This document shows positions 10,601-20,506 of a DNA stretch of 26,304 bases, one piece after another. Source of the DNA: Nymphaea colorata (Eukaryota; Streptophyta; Magnoliopsida; Nymphaeales; Nymphaeaceae); NCBI RefSeq assembly GCF_008831285.2, contig NW_022204996.1, forward strand, positions 1-26,304. The letters run 5' to 3'. How positions within the stretch are numbered: position 1 is the stretch's first letter; every line of letters starts with the position of its first letter. The notes beneath the pieces were generated by a model that saw only the letters and a list, made by a program, of their open reading frames with translations, did no database searches and had not been told where the DNA came from. The position numbers and the translations under genes are program-made.

Positions 10601-10774
10601 AAAAACTCGACATCTACAAACTCCACCTCGAACTCATCGAAAAAATCAAAAACTTCGGACTCAACATCATCTAAAAACTCAACGAACAACACCAAGCCCA
10701 AAAGCCCTACTTAAACTTCAGCTAATACTTAGCCGGCATCCAAATCTTCTGACAAGAAGAATTCAAGACCTTGA
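7606..10774 (+). CDS. Single-pass membrane protein with giant Pro-rich tail, paralogue 2
   Basis: Paralogue of the preceding gene: TXXLWxxLTxLKKGM, a transmembrane helix at residues about 81-105, ASKDSL, EFNYPRXGI, SSRLLTSLGRLRGLQ and the two-cysteine motif CVGPADKRXC..SSPY..VSK are shared. The Thr-Pro tract of paralogue 1 is replaced by a long Pro repeat (8830-9390): first YNPPPQPR/PQPTPQPR units, then PPQPKPKPQ, then PKPPKPVE/PKPPKPAE. After the cysteine motif come Lys/Asn/Thr repeats (KKPNATNTKPGP, NKTDS..KP), more Pro, and a Ser/Thr/Asn-rich end. About 1056 residues once two missing bases near 10176 and 10292 are allowed; the frame is otherwise open. It looks like an extended, possibly O-glycosylated extracellular stalk, as in cell-wall or adhesive proteins. 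Function unknown; the role is inferred from composition only. Confidence 0.7.
8830..9390 (+). repeat. Coding tandem repeat (PQP / PKP units)
   Basis: Degenerate short repeats. The 3' part consists of 24-base units encoding PKPPKP(V/A)E; the 5' part mixes units encoding PQPTPQPR and YNPPPQPR. The codon after Val varies between GAG, TAG and TGG. The repeat keeps all frames open, which produces spurious long frames on both strands. Confidence 0.85.
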
Positions 10775-10869
10775 TATAATTCATGCAATTATGAGTCATA
10801 CTCATTCTTATCATCAATGAAATAATGCAGAATCTGAACTATTTTTAATATTGACATCATTGATTAAGT

Positions 10870-11721
10870 ATGGACCTTTCCATGAAGGAGATGCTGTACG
10901 AGCGCATCGAATGGATCAAGGAGAAAGGCTACTGGCTGCTCATTGCCCTCCTCGCATCCGCCACCTTCTTCATGACCGCACTCACCCTCACCGCATTCAC
11001 CATGTTCGTCTTCCAGCCCGACGACTACAAGTCCGCAGCACACCCAGAGTTTCAGACCAAAGAACGCGATGAGTTTAAACTGATCGCAATACTGGAGAAC
11101 TCTTTCCTTAAGGCAGAATTTTGCACTTTGGATGAATACGCAAACACCGGCAGATCCATCAACCAGGAAGAATATTGCATCTTCAACTATCAGGTGCTTC
11201 CTGTAATGCACCGCTCCTTCGACGTAACCCTCTACGGCCTCAATCCCTTAGATATCCGTTTTGCCACTGTATGTCTTCTCAAATTTCCACGCAATAAACC
11301 GCAAAGATTCAACTCCCCTATTTACAACGAAAGCGAGCCCAATCCCAGCGTTGGATCGTTGAGAAATCGATATGTTTGCCAAAAATATAGAGCCTATAAC
11401 AGAATCCACATAATCAACGATATGCAGACTGACGAACTCATCTTCATGGAAATTGAGCTGGAACTGACCCAGAAGGGTTATGACTCTCTGGAGTTCCTCG
11501 ATCTAAAGCTGGAGTTTTAGGAGGAAAGGAGCAGCGCTATGAGATTCTTCATCGATCATTATTTGCTGATTTCAGGAATGGTAAGTCTTGGAGTTGCCAG
11601 CTGGACGGGTGTGGTGTCATTTATCATGGGTTTAGGCATCATCGTGTACACTACTCTGAAGCAAAAACAAGAGAAATAGGAAGAATAGTTGTCCCGATTG
11701 TAAAAGAAAAAGAAGAAATGA
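10870..11721 (+). CDS. Seipin homologue
   Basis: An intact 283-residue frame ending in TGA. A transmembrane helix follows a short N-terminal segment (residues about 20-47, LLIALLASATFFMTALTLTA). The lumenal domain has the seipin-type strand SFDVTLYGLNPLDIRFATV, and the end (FLDLKLEFXEERSSAMRFFI) leads into a second helix (HYLLISGMVSLGVASWTGVV). This matches human seipin, where a lumenal sandwich is followed by RYLLYN and a second helix. The C-terminus is short and Lys/Gln-rich. Seipins form rings in the ER at lipid-droplet contact sites and control droplet budding. There are no frame breaks. The assignment is by recognised pattern and topology, not a computed alignment. Confidence 0.7.
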
Positions 11722-12840
11722 TTTATCAGTGCTGCCCTATCCATCGCAAATACCAACCCTATTCATCTTTTTTTGTTGTTATTCCGTGAGTCTTCGTCGT
11801 AGTGTCGATGATATTATATAAGAATCTATCGGGAAAGTAGAGGAATTGGATAGAGGTAGATTAAATGCTAGATATGTTTGGATTTGATGGGTTAGCAGAC
11901 CAAACTGACCCAAATCAATAGCCAAACATAAGTATTTCATCTTTTATTACCGACAGTTGACTTTGAACCCATTCGGTTAGTCCAGACCTATCAATTAGGC
12001 TTCAGTCGTCTAATCACTCCTTGCCGAACTAATCAAAAAGATTCGTCAGATTATTCGGCAATCTTTCTTTCAAAACTTAAAACGATCCCATAGAACACGT
12101 CTTTTCTTCAATTTTATCCAAGAAACATCAATAATACCGTAAAAGCCAGTTACTTGTTCTGTCCATCATCAAAAAAACCACTCAGCATCCAATTCTTAAC
12201 GAAGCTATCAAACCCAGCATTCAATATTCTGCCTTAAATCTAACCCCATACGAACATTTTTGAAAACTAGGTTGCTTTGGCCTCTATCTCATGTCCTGTT
12301 GCCACAATTATGAATTGAACTGTTATTATAAAGAGGTCACACCATCTTTTCAAAAGACAGGGAATTCAACAAATAATTTCGATATTTACATTGTTCCTCC
12401 ATAGTAGGGGCGGACAGCTCTCCATCGAACATGCTCATCTTCGCATTCATTACTTTATCCATTTGAGCATGTTTTAAAAATAGTTTAATCTGGATCAAAT
12501 TCTAATTGTTTTTTCGGTGCGGAAGGCCAACGTTCGGCCACTGTCGATGGATAGTGTTTTATTTTAAACGGTGGCTGGTGAGGGCCCTTAATTCTTTTTT
12601 AAAATAAAGGAGTTTCTATGAATAACGTAAGCAAAACAGTCTTTTTACGTTATGGGTGGTGTTTCCTGAGCATTGTTTAGGCTGCTGGATAAAATTGGGT
12701 GGGGAGGGGCAAGGGGATGGAAAAATGCTATTTATTCTCCCCTTGGCGTGTGGGGGCAAGTGAGTCATTACATGAGCTAGGGTTACTAAAATTCTGACTG
12801 TTTCCTCTTCGACCTAGAGCCGAACTTCGCAGCCATCCCC
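11722..12840. other. Ambiguous region, possibly a degraded or error-laden gene
   Basis: Several frames lack TGA. From ATG 11865 a peptide begins MLDMFGFDGLADQTDPN; after a one-base loss near 11954 it could continue as QLTLNPF..SVVQSLLAELIKKIRQII, then in a further frame up to TGA at 12261. Beyond that, TGA-free frames exist on both strands up to 12600 and none is convincing. A perfect 10-bp inverted repeat sits at 12428-12437 and 12464-12473. I cannot decide whether one gene, two gene fragments or none lies here. Confidence 0.3.
11865..12263 (+). CDS. Doubtful gene with frame breaks
   Basis: It starts 144 bases after the seipin stop. The readable segments are MLDMFGFDGLADQTDPN, a helical piece SVVQSLLAELIKKIRQIIRQ and a Ser/Lys/Gln-rich end closing with TGA at 12261-12263. 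At least two single-base shifts are needed, consistent in direction with those of other genes here. No family recognised; it may be non-coding. Confidence 0.25.
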
Positions 12841-13491
12841 ATGGATAACTGTCACCGTAAGCCCTCCTACGATGACATTCTCGCTGACCTTCTGGCTCCC
12901 GCCCCTGCTGACCCACTCGATACTCCCATCCCTTCCACTCCCCGGAAACCCAAACACTCTCCTTCCTTAGGCGCAACTGAGCGTAAGGAGCGGCGACGTC
13001 GTGAGAACGGGAAAACGTTAGGGGCGGGGCAGCAGCGTGGGCACTGGCAGGCTGATGAGAACAAGCGATATCACTGGTTCTTGGAGCTCCACTGCAGTCA
13101 CTTCCTCAACAAGCACATGCGCAGGATGGATAAGATCTTCAAGTGCATGGAAAAATTCGTTGCCACCCGAGAGGCCGAACAGTGCAGAAGTCACCATCAG
13201 AAGATGGAGAAAAAACACGGAGCTTTCGTTTGTATCCTCAAGGAATTGAGGAGACAAAACTACGGAACCGGCGATGCTGAGTGCATCGTTGCGGATATGC
13301 AGGCCAACGGCGTGGAATGTCCCGAGGAGCTTCTAAGTTGGGCTTCCCTTCACAACGAGGTGGAGCGAACTGAGGAAGTGGACAGTTAGAAGTCGACCAT
13401 TAACGAGGGAAGTCCGGTAGACAGTTTCGTGGACCCAATTGCGGAACTGAACTGCCAATATGAGGCCGACCTTGAACTTCTCATCCTCTGA
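12841..13491 (+). CDS. Myb/SANT-like DNA-binding protein
   Basis: An intact frame of 216 residues, reading one TAG at 13387 as sense, with TGA at 13489. After a Pro-rich N-terminus (residues 15-45) and a basic patch (ERKERRRREN) comes a Myb-like segment at about 66-125: GHWQADENKRYHWFLELH, then RMDKIFKCMEKFVATREAEQ and CRSHHQKMEKK. The last motif matches the (Q)CRSHxQK recognition-helix end of the SHAQKYF-type/SANT class that is expanded in ciliates. A C-terminal acidic segment follows (DLELLIL end). It is probably a nuclear transcription regulator; targets are unknown. Its 3' end converges on the kinase gene with about 240 bases between them. Confidence 0.7.
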
Positions 13492-13734
13492 GGATCACTA
13501 CTGCTGATTATCTATTCGATAATGGACTGCAAATGTAGCATAGCCATCCCACAATTAAAACCAACATATAGCCACCCTTGCCCGCATTCAATCGAGTCCC
13601 TCCATCCCTATCCGTCAATACAGCTCCAGAGAATTAGTATTATTAATCTAATGGTAATATTATGGGGATAGGCTCTGGGATGGATGGTGTATATATGCCC
13701 GTTCGCACAGAGCAAAGGGATAATAGATATTAGA

Positions 13735-15413
13735 TCATGCGAAGTCCTTCTCGATGTTGTACTTACTGAACTTATACTTCAATTGCTTCTGGAGATGCTA
13801 CTTGGTCAACTTCTCGTACGCGTCCTTCTTGATCAGAATCGCCTACTACAGGTAGTCCACTATCTGAAGGATCAGGATCAGCTACTCCTCACGCGCCAAC
13901 TTCACGCCCTATAAATAGGCACGGATTATCTAGCCACGCCGCGTCTACAACTAAGCCATCTTGTATTCGCCATCCTCGTCGATGCACTCACGCAACATAA
14001 ATAGGGATCCTTTGACTGAGTCTACTTCCTTCTCCACTGCAGTCTTGAACTCTCTAAACGGATCCTGTGGGTTCGTGTCTGGTTCTTTCTTGAGACTATC
14101 GTAGAGGGCGTTCATTTCCTTTTCATGCTCTTGAAGAGGAAGTAAGCGATGTATAGACTTTGCCCTGCTCCAGCTTGAAGACGTCGAGGATCATCTGGTT
14201 GAGAGTCGAGCATTTGGCGTGGTTTTTAAGCAGAAGCTCGAATCTGTTGCTGCGATCGTTCTTGGCGTATTGCTAGTTCTTTAGCAGAGCGTTTTGGTTA
14301 TAGTTTATGCTGGTGTTTATATTGGCAGATGGCTCCTTCTCGTCGAAAGCCTTCACTGGTGACTTTTTCTTCATGAGATACTGCCTGCTCTCCTCTTCTT
14401 TTGTGTTCTCCTGCTTGGTTACTTTGGGCGATAGGACTGGAGAAGTCTTCAAGGAGTCGTTCATCGATGTGTTGTTAGTGCCATTGCTACCGTTCTGACC
14501 TATATGAGATAATCCATACTGAAGTTCAGCGAAGCAGTGCCGAATCCTGACGAGTTTCTAATTGACTGCCTGAGTCCGAATTGGGCGCTGGTTGGACTGA
14601 CTCCAGGGGCATAGATTTATCCAGATTCAGTGATGGTGTACTAGAATATCTCTTTCCAATCGATGCGGTTATTGTAATCCTTTACGAGTATGCGCTTGAG
14701 TAGTTTTTAGAGGGTGGGGGATATCTTGGGGTAATCGGGAATCACCACCTCTTCATCTTCTAGCATCTTGATGAGTTTTGCGATGGACTTGCTTTCAAAG
14801 GGCACTTGCCGAAGACCATTTGGTAGAGGACCACTCCCACCGACCAAATATCGGCCTTGATGGTGTAGATTTCTCCCTTGATGACCTCGGGAGCCATGTA
14901 GATCGGCGACCCGAGCATGGTCTGTGCGAGTTCGTTGGGGTTTTCTAGCGGTTTGCAGAAGCCAAGTCAGCGATCTTGATACTGCCGTTGTGCATGAGGA
15001 TGTTGTCCGGCTTTATATCGCGGTGCATGATGTTGCTGCGGGAAAGCACCTTGAAGGCCTACACCATCTGCTTGAAGTAGAAGAGAGCACGCTTCTCGGG
15101 GAAGGGACCCTACTTCTGCATCAAACGATCAAGAGTCCCACCGTTGCAGAACTCATAAACAAAGTAGAAATTGTTGGCGGTTTTGAGCATATCGATGTAC
15201 TTGACGATATAGGGGCAGGATTGCAGTGTGGATAGTATGTTGATTTCATTGACGGTGCATTCTTCCAGTTTGGGTATCTCTTTGAACTTTTCCGCCTGGA
15301 CCACCTTAATGGCGACTTCCTGCTTGGACACCAGGTGGACCGCCTTGTAACCTTGCATACACACCCTATCCCAATTGCTCCTTCAATTCGTAGTTCTCGA
15401 TTATCTTCCCCAT
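13735..15413 (-). CDS. ATG1/ULK-like serine/threonine kinase
   Basis: Phosphotransfer kinase of the autophagy-type ULK group. From the ATG at 15413 ([15 protein letters not shown]) the kinase domain shows the Gly loop, VAIKVV (catalytic Lys), [28 protein letters not shown] (HRD at 15017-15025), [23 protein letters not shown] and [18 protein letters not shown] plus [10 protein letters not shown] is typical of ciliate ATG1-like kinases. A linker with Ser/Asn and a helical C-terminal region (about residues 400-560, [20 protein letters not shown].., KLAREE) may be a MIT-like adaptor-binding part. Seven one-base losses are needed: two in the Gly loop (near 15350), then near 14965 (DFG), 14800, 14500, 14157 and 14125, giving 561 residues. 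All catalytic motifs survive. The MG start could be myristoylated. Confidence 0.8.
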
Positions 15414-15767
15414 CACCGATTATTATTCTCAACTATGAACCATTACTATCAAATTCGCAAACACACGTAGAACGGAAAAAATAAGAAGCGGGGGCCAATC
15501 ACCGAAGGATAGATATGGCATTATGGGTTTGGCTACCGTAAGAGGAAGTTTTCAAAAAAAAAATAAGGATAGAATGAAGAAAAAAAGAATGGCGGGTGAT
15601 CAAGATTGCAAGAATATTGCACTTTCCATGTGATGGTTAAACATGGTCAAAGCCTACCCTTGAACCATGTAACCCAAGCGCCAATAGTCCCTCTAATTAG
15701 CATATTTATAAACTACTTGCTAGATGTGCATAGCTTTCGATTCAGATACATTTATAATCACAAATTA
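15414..15767. other. Divergent promoter region, kinase / GHITM-like gene
   Basis: The 354 bases between the two start codons include a 9-base A run near 15556 and TTTATAATCACAAATTA just before the ATG at 15768. A TGA-free frame from 15606 joins the downstream gene but lacks coding character. No RNA gene seen. Confidence 0.4.
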
Positions 15768-16637
15768 ATGTTAAGTGCAGCCTTCAAAACCCTCGCAAGA
15801 CCAACCTCCTTCAGCCTTTGCGCATCGGCCGCCAGCAGACGCTACTTCTCAAACCAAAAACCATATGAAAGCTCCCCCCTTCAGACTCTCTCCACCAACT
15901 AAGCCATCTCCAAAAACGTGGGAATTAACAAGTTCCTGACGAAGGTTTACACAACCACCGGACTAGCCTTCGGAGGAGCACTCGCCACCTCATATACCGT
16001 ACTTTCCATCCCCGCTCTCACCGCAATGATGATGCCGCTTTCAATCGGTGGCGCCATCGCCATGCTCGTAGGCTTCATCTCCTCAGGCTACATGCAGCCC
16101 AAGTACATCGTCGACGTTGAACGCCTCAACAACAACGAGAAAATAGAGACCGTGAGACCAGTCAATTCAATGCTGAGACAAGCCATGTTCGGAATGGGCA
16201 TAGTCGGACTAGGACTAAGCGGAGCTCCCATCATCGGCATTGCCAGCGCAATCAGTCCATCAATCGTGCCCACATGCCTGGGGCTCACTACTGCCATTTT
16301 CGGAGGAGCTTCCCTGATGGCTTACAACATGAAGAAGGATTCGATGCTAAAATACTCAGGAGTGCTTTTTGGCAGTCTGTTGGGTCTGATCGGCCTGCAG
16401 CTTGGCGGTTTGGCTGCAGCTATGATCATGGGTCCCAATGTTTTCTCGACCATGATGCTCAGCGGCTCCAGCTATATCGCAGTGGGACTCTTCTCGGCAT
16501 TTATCCTGTACGACACCCACGTCGCCATCAAGATGTACGAGCAAGGCACTCCTGACCACCTCGGCATGGCCACCCAGTTCCTGCTGGACATCTGGAACAT
16601 CTTTATCTCATTGCTCAGAATTTTCTCTGAAAAGTGA
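15768..16637 (+). CDS. Mitochondrial Bax inhibitor-1 family protein (GHITM/MICS1-like)
   Basis: An intact 289-residue frame. The N-terminus is a mitochondrial targeting peptide (MLSAAFKTLARPTSFSLCAS, then SRRYFS, a typical cleavage environment with Arg at -2/-3). One TAA is read in frame at about residue 45. The rest consists of about seven hydrophobic helices: TTTGLAFGGALATSYTVL, IGGAIAMLVGFISSGY, FGMGIVGLGLSGAPIIGIA, then VPTCLGLTTAIFGGASLMA, GSLLGLIGLQLGGLAAAMIM, YIAVGLFSAFILYDTHVAIK and MATQFLLDIWNIFISLLRI. The motif YDTH and the final DIWNIFISLLRI are hallmarks of the TMBIM/BI-1 fold. In other eukaryotes GHITM sits in the inner membrane and affects cristae and Ca2+/H+ exchange. Choosing ATG 15768 is supported by the presequence; ATG 15918 would lose it. 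Confidence 0.85.
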
Positions 16638-16805
16638 AACCCTAAACTATGATCCTCCCACATCATCATTCTAGAAAAATCTACATATAACATACCTTAA
16701 AACTCTTATTTCCATCTTTCCCACCGAAGAGCTTATTAGAAAATGCCTGCCTGTGGGTGTGAGGATTATAGACTATATTAATTAAAACTTATTATTAAAA
16801 TACCG

Positions 16806-17246
16806 ATGAATAAGTCTAAGCTCTCCCTGTCGAAGGCCAAGGCAAAGCCAAAGCTTCCCTTCCCCACATCCACCACCAATAAATCAGTCTCCAAGAATAA
16901 GGAGAAAATGGACCGGCTGTCGCCCAGATCCAATCGCATGCATACCCTATAGACCAAGAAATCCATAGAAATCCCAAAGAAAAATAAGGCACCCATTTAA
17001 ACGAGCCCTCTCCAAGAAAAAACTAACAATAATAATGAGCATTCCAAAGGATACGAAACACCGAAATTCAAATGTGAAATGTAGGTATCACCAAAGAGGA
17101 ACGCAGTTCCGCACAACTTCTTCTCATTTGGCTAAAAATAGCGAGAGAAGTAACTGATGAAGCAAACCGGGACCAAGATGCGAGAAACATAGAAAACTCA
17201 TCTATCAAAAACTCGATAAAAATATATGAGAAATTAAATCCGATGA
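16806..17246 (+). CDS. Small basic, low-complexity protein
   Basis: A continuous 146-residue frame from ATG 16806 to TGA 17244-17246, with several TAA/TAG sense codons. Rich in Lys, Ser, Asn and Thr (SKAKAKPKLPFPT, SVSKNKEKMDRL, SPRSNRMHT). A short region GYETPKFKCEM..SPKRNAVPHNFFSFG may be a binding motif. No domain recognised. It lies between GHITM and VAP, with gaps of about 170 and 93 bases. The AT-rich leader (ATATTAATTAAAACTTATTA) resembles the other starts. Confidence 0.5.
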
Positions 17247-17339
17247 TATTTCTAACCTATCACTCACTTCTCTTCCCCCATTTTCGCCCCTATTTTTCCT
17301 TCATTTCTCCTCCCTTATAAATAAATATCATCTGGATCC

Positions 17340-18021
17340 ATGCAGCCCTTGGAGTTCAGCCATTAGGAAATTATATTCAACTACCAAGCCAACAAACACT
17401 TGCCCGCCAAGTTCACCATACGCAACAGAAATAACTCACCCATATACTTCAAGGTAAAACGCAACATCATGCAGTTCAAACTCACAAGACCCAAGTTCTA
17501 CCTTCTCAAGCCTGATCGAGGATTCATCGAAAGCGGACAATCAATCTAAATCGATACCACACTGCATTCCGATGTTCTCCTCTCCCAACTTAGGGCGTCA
17601 GCGAAGCCGAAAATGACAAAATAAAATGCTTCTACCGTCTGATGGGGGCAAAGGAAGAGCCTCCAAAGGACTGGTAGCACGACGAACTATAGTCATACAG
17701 CGCAAGACTGCCAGTAGTTGTCAACAACCTTCCATAGGAGATGAGACGGGTAAACGAGGGAATCAAGGCATCTGAAGTCAAGAGTCTTGCAAACTCCAAG
17801 TTCGACGCCGGAAAAGCTGCCCAGTCTCCCCTGGAGAGCAGCATCCGCGAGAAGGAGGCCAAACTGGTACAGTTGATTCCACTTAGCAAAGCCTAAAGAC
17901 GCAGGTGGACAGCCTGAGACGCAACCGGACCAATCCCGACGGCAGTCTCCTGAGCAAATAATACCTAATCGTGGCAGTAGTGGGCCTGGCGATCGGCCTC
18001 ATCTCATCGATATGGATCTGA
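17340..18021 (+). CDS. VAMP-associated protein (VAP; MSP domain, tail anchor)
   Basis: An ER membrane-contact protein whose MSP domain binds FFAT motifs. Residues 1-70 show the MSP pattern: LEFSHXEIIFNY, FTIRNRNNSPIYFKFKLTR, then PKFYLLKPDRGFIESGQSI, matching VAFKVKTT-NPKKYxVRPNxGxIxPG. A 21-nt intron at 17454-17474 must be removed: it is in frame, and retention would insert seven residues into FKVKTT. A linker rich in Glu/Lys and a coiled-coil (DSTXQSLKTQVDSLRRNR) precede a C-terminal transmembrane helix (YLIVAVVGLAIGLISSIWI) ending at TGA 18019. Two one-base losses near 17593 and 17878 restore the frame, giving 220 residues. Together with seipin, this places two ER lipid/contact-site proteins in the window. 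Confidence 0.8.
17454..17474 (+). other. 21-nt in-frame intron in the VAP gene
   Basis: Starts GTAAAACGC and ends CATGCAG. It is a multiple of three with no stop, so it would be invisible without the MSP alignment. Confidence 0.65.
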
Positions 18022-18168
18022 TTACCTTTTGAGGACCTTTGGGGGACAGTTGAAAGGTAGAAGGGCGTGCGGGGGTGCATATCTACAGGATGGGAGTTTT
18101 TTCTATTGTTGGTAGTTTAATGTTTGATAGAATAATAGAATAGTGAGTAGGAATGAAAAATAATAAAA

Positions 18169-18885
18169 TCAGAGGGACAATATTTTGCGGATGCTGTCCA
18201 TATGTAGTCGTTTGGATTCCGATTTTATCTTGAGGGAATTGTAGACGTAGGGAAGATGGTGATAATTCAGATAGATTTTACTCACGATTCTAAATATTTT
18301 GGAGCATTCAATTTATTTCAAATTTTTGGAGTTTAGTTCCGCATCTGAAAAGGAGGGCCCTCGCCAAAACTCGCTTATCTTTGCGATGTTGGCGTAGGCC
18401 TTGAGCTTGTAGGATCGGTTTTTGAAAATTTGATAGAATTCATTGACCTTTATGCTCAGATTATTTTATTATATAATCCTGGCAACAACTGCTTTCATTT
18501 TCTTTTATTTTTTAATGAATTTTACCATTAGATGGAATATATTGGAACAGATGTTCCTCCCAAATTTCTGTTTAGCCTACGCCCTATTCTCCTCACTATT
18601 CTTCTATAAATTAAAATCTAAATTGGATTTATTCTGAGTTGTTCTTGACTCAACCGGCGAGGAAAGTTGTGCCTGCGGAGCGAGCAGGGCCAAGAGAGGC
18701 TTTTAGACGTTTTTTTGTTGCTGGGGAGGATGATTGAAAGACAATTGCTCGTAAGTGGGCTCGAGGGGGGAAGACGGCAGAAAGTACATTTGCTCTGGAG
18801 GCAGATAGCAAATCTGGTAAGCCATGTGCGGTAGGAAGGCGTAGTTGAGGGTCTAGGCGGGGTAACCGACCGTATATTGAAACAT
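18169..18885 (-). CDS. Unknown protein, family member 1 (GRNI..SNIF domain)
   Basis: An intact 238-residue frame on the minus strand from ATG 18885 to TGA 18169-18171. The N-terminal half is rich in Pro, Tyr and Gln (YLPPEQMYFLPSSPLEP). The C-terminal half (about residues 105-238) is a helical domain: QKFGRNICSNIFHLMVKFI, VNEFYQIFKNRSYKLK, YLNYHHLPYVYNSLKIK and DSIRKIL. The same layout and spacing recur in the gene at 20507-21226. Not recognised; the short Pro-rich arm plus basic helical domain suggests a scaffold or nucleic-acid-binding role, but that is a guess. The VAP gene converges on it with about 150 bases between them. Confidence 0.65.
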
Positions 18886-20506
18886 TCTATGATTTAAATA
18901 TTATATAATTTGTGAATTGAGCTTTAATATAGGCCCAGTTTCACTAACTAATTCCCCTCAGCGATAGAAAGCGATGCCCCTAATGACTACCGCCCACCCC
19001 CACGCCTACGGCCGCCCTGGATCCCACTTAATCCCTCCCCTTATTGATTCCTGTTCATTTGCAAATATAGAAAACTACATATGAAATTTACCAACGATAA
19101 TCCAATTTCAGAATTTTATTACTATTTGCCTCCGAGGGACTTTGGCATCGTCCGTGAGCCATAAATCTGGCCTTAATTATGAAGACGCATCCCCAAATAA
19201 AAAAATCATGAATTTATTGCGTTTTTCTTTTCTTCTTTCTGTTGGAGTGGAAGCTCCACGATTCAAAAAAACCGATGAAATGAACGAAAAGCCAATAAAA
19301 ATACGAAGTCATTAAGGGAAAAGCGTATTTTCGTCAGTTTGGCAGGAAGTATGATAGTTCGATTAAATTAATTTTGATCAGTCATAGAAGTTGGGATGAT
19401 GATGAGCAAATGAAGAAAGTTAATTAGAAATAGGATGATGCGGCATGCATGGTCTAAAATATTGCATCTTTTTCCAGCATGTTAATAATAATCTCCTCCC
19501 CACTATCAAGCTTTATCCAGGTGGGGTCCTATCACCATCAGCCGAAATAAAGATAATTTTGGCAAGCTTTTCCCACCTCCCCCGTGTTAATCCTGAAGTA
19601 AATAGAGGATAGGAAGGAATAGATTTTAATCCCTGGTGATGGTGGACATTTTTTTTATTATTTTTGACTTCTGGACTAAACGGTAGAAATGATGAGGTAT
19701 ATACTATCGGTCATCATACCTCAATACATTTTATCTATCTATGATGCTAGCCCATTGATTTGGATGGTGCATCGTTGGATTCGCATGCATATCTTAGTGA
19801 TGATTTGAGCAAAGATGAGAGCATTCATTAGGGATCATTTTTGGCAGAGTTTTCTTGATTAAATGAGATTTTCTCACGGGAATAAAAGATTCATATGCCA
19901 TCGGATGGAAGGATACGCTTGCGAAGTAGAAAAAAAAAGAGGAGGGACCATTTTAAATTCAAAATAGTCGATAAGGAATAGTTTCATATATAGTCACTGG
20001 AATTCAAGAAGTGCAATACTGGGAGGAAGCTAATGAGAAGACAATAAAGCCTACTTCTTCACAACGGAGGGCGGTTATTCACCTTTTATATATTAATCAC
20101 AACTTATCCTGAATACAAGAAAGCAATCAACATGCCTGCATTTCATTACCCATCGCTTTATTCTCTTCTATGAATCATTTTTTCGGGTCAAACCTTTTGC
20201 GCTTATGCTGGCATCAATGAAAAACCAGAAAGAAAAAGCATGTGCGGATTGAGAATTATCCCTGTTTTCTTTTTTCCCGTTTTATCTATACAAATATCGA
20301 ACCTTTGAACAATTTCCATGCTAGGTTGAGGCTTCCCCTCTATCAGAGCCTGAATTTCTTCATTTTGGATATACTTATTATTATTTGCTCCTGCTTTTTA
20401 AATGATTCGAAAATGATGATAGTAAAATTTTGAGTACAGGCCATTCGGAAAAGAGGGAGAACATACGGATGCGATATTTGGGGTGGAAATGGATAAAATA
20501 GGGATA
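18886..20506. other. Gene-poor stretch of about 1.6 kb
   Basis: It lies between the two family members. TGA is frequent in all frames. The only small candidate is 18974-19084 (+), 36 residues starting MPLMTTAHPHAYGRPG, just upstream of the 18885 gene. Between 19515 and 19655 the arms TCACCATCA and TGATGGTGG could pair across about 110 bases. A TGA-free frame at 20242-20433 encodes mostly Phe/Ile/Leu and looks random. No tRNA, U-snRNA or telomere-like repeat was seen. Confidence 0.4.
18893..18905 (-). promoter_or_regulatory. AT box upstream of the 18885 gene
   Basis: On the minus strand it reads TATAATATTTAAA and ends seven bases before the ATG. Confidence 0.45.

Noticed and set aside
13735-15413. 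Programmed frameshifting as in Euplotes (AAA-TAA/TAG sites)
   Set aside because: The shift points here are not at stop codons, need a lost base rather than a +1 slip, and occur at unrelated sequences.
15606-15767. Upstream extension of the GHITM-like protein
   Set aside because: ATG 15768 begins a textbook mitochondrial presequence; the upstream residues would bury it.
18443-18637. Plus-strand hydrophobic frame
   Set aside because: It is the shadow of the minus-strand gene at 18169-18885, which has a paralogue and full-length frame.
20242-20433. Small hydrophobic frame
   Set aside because: Composition is that of random AT-rich DNA, with no homology or conserved signal.
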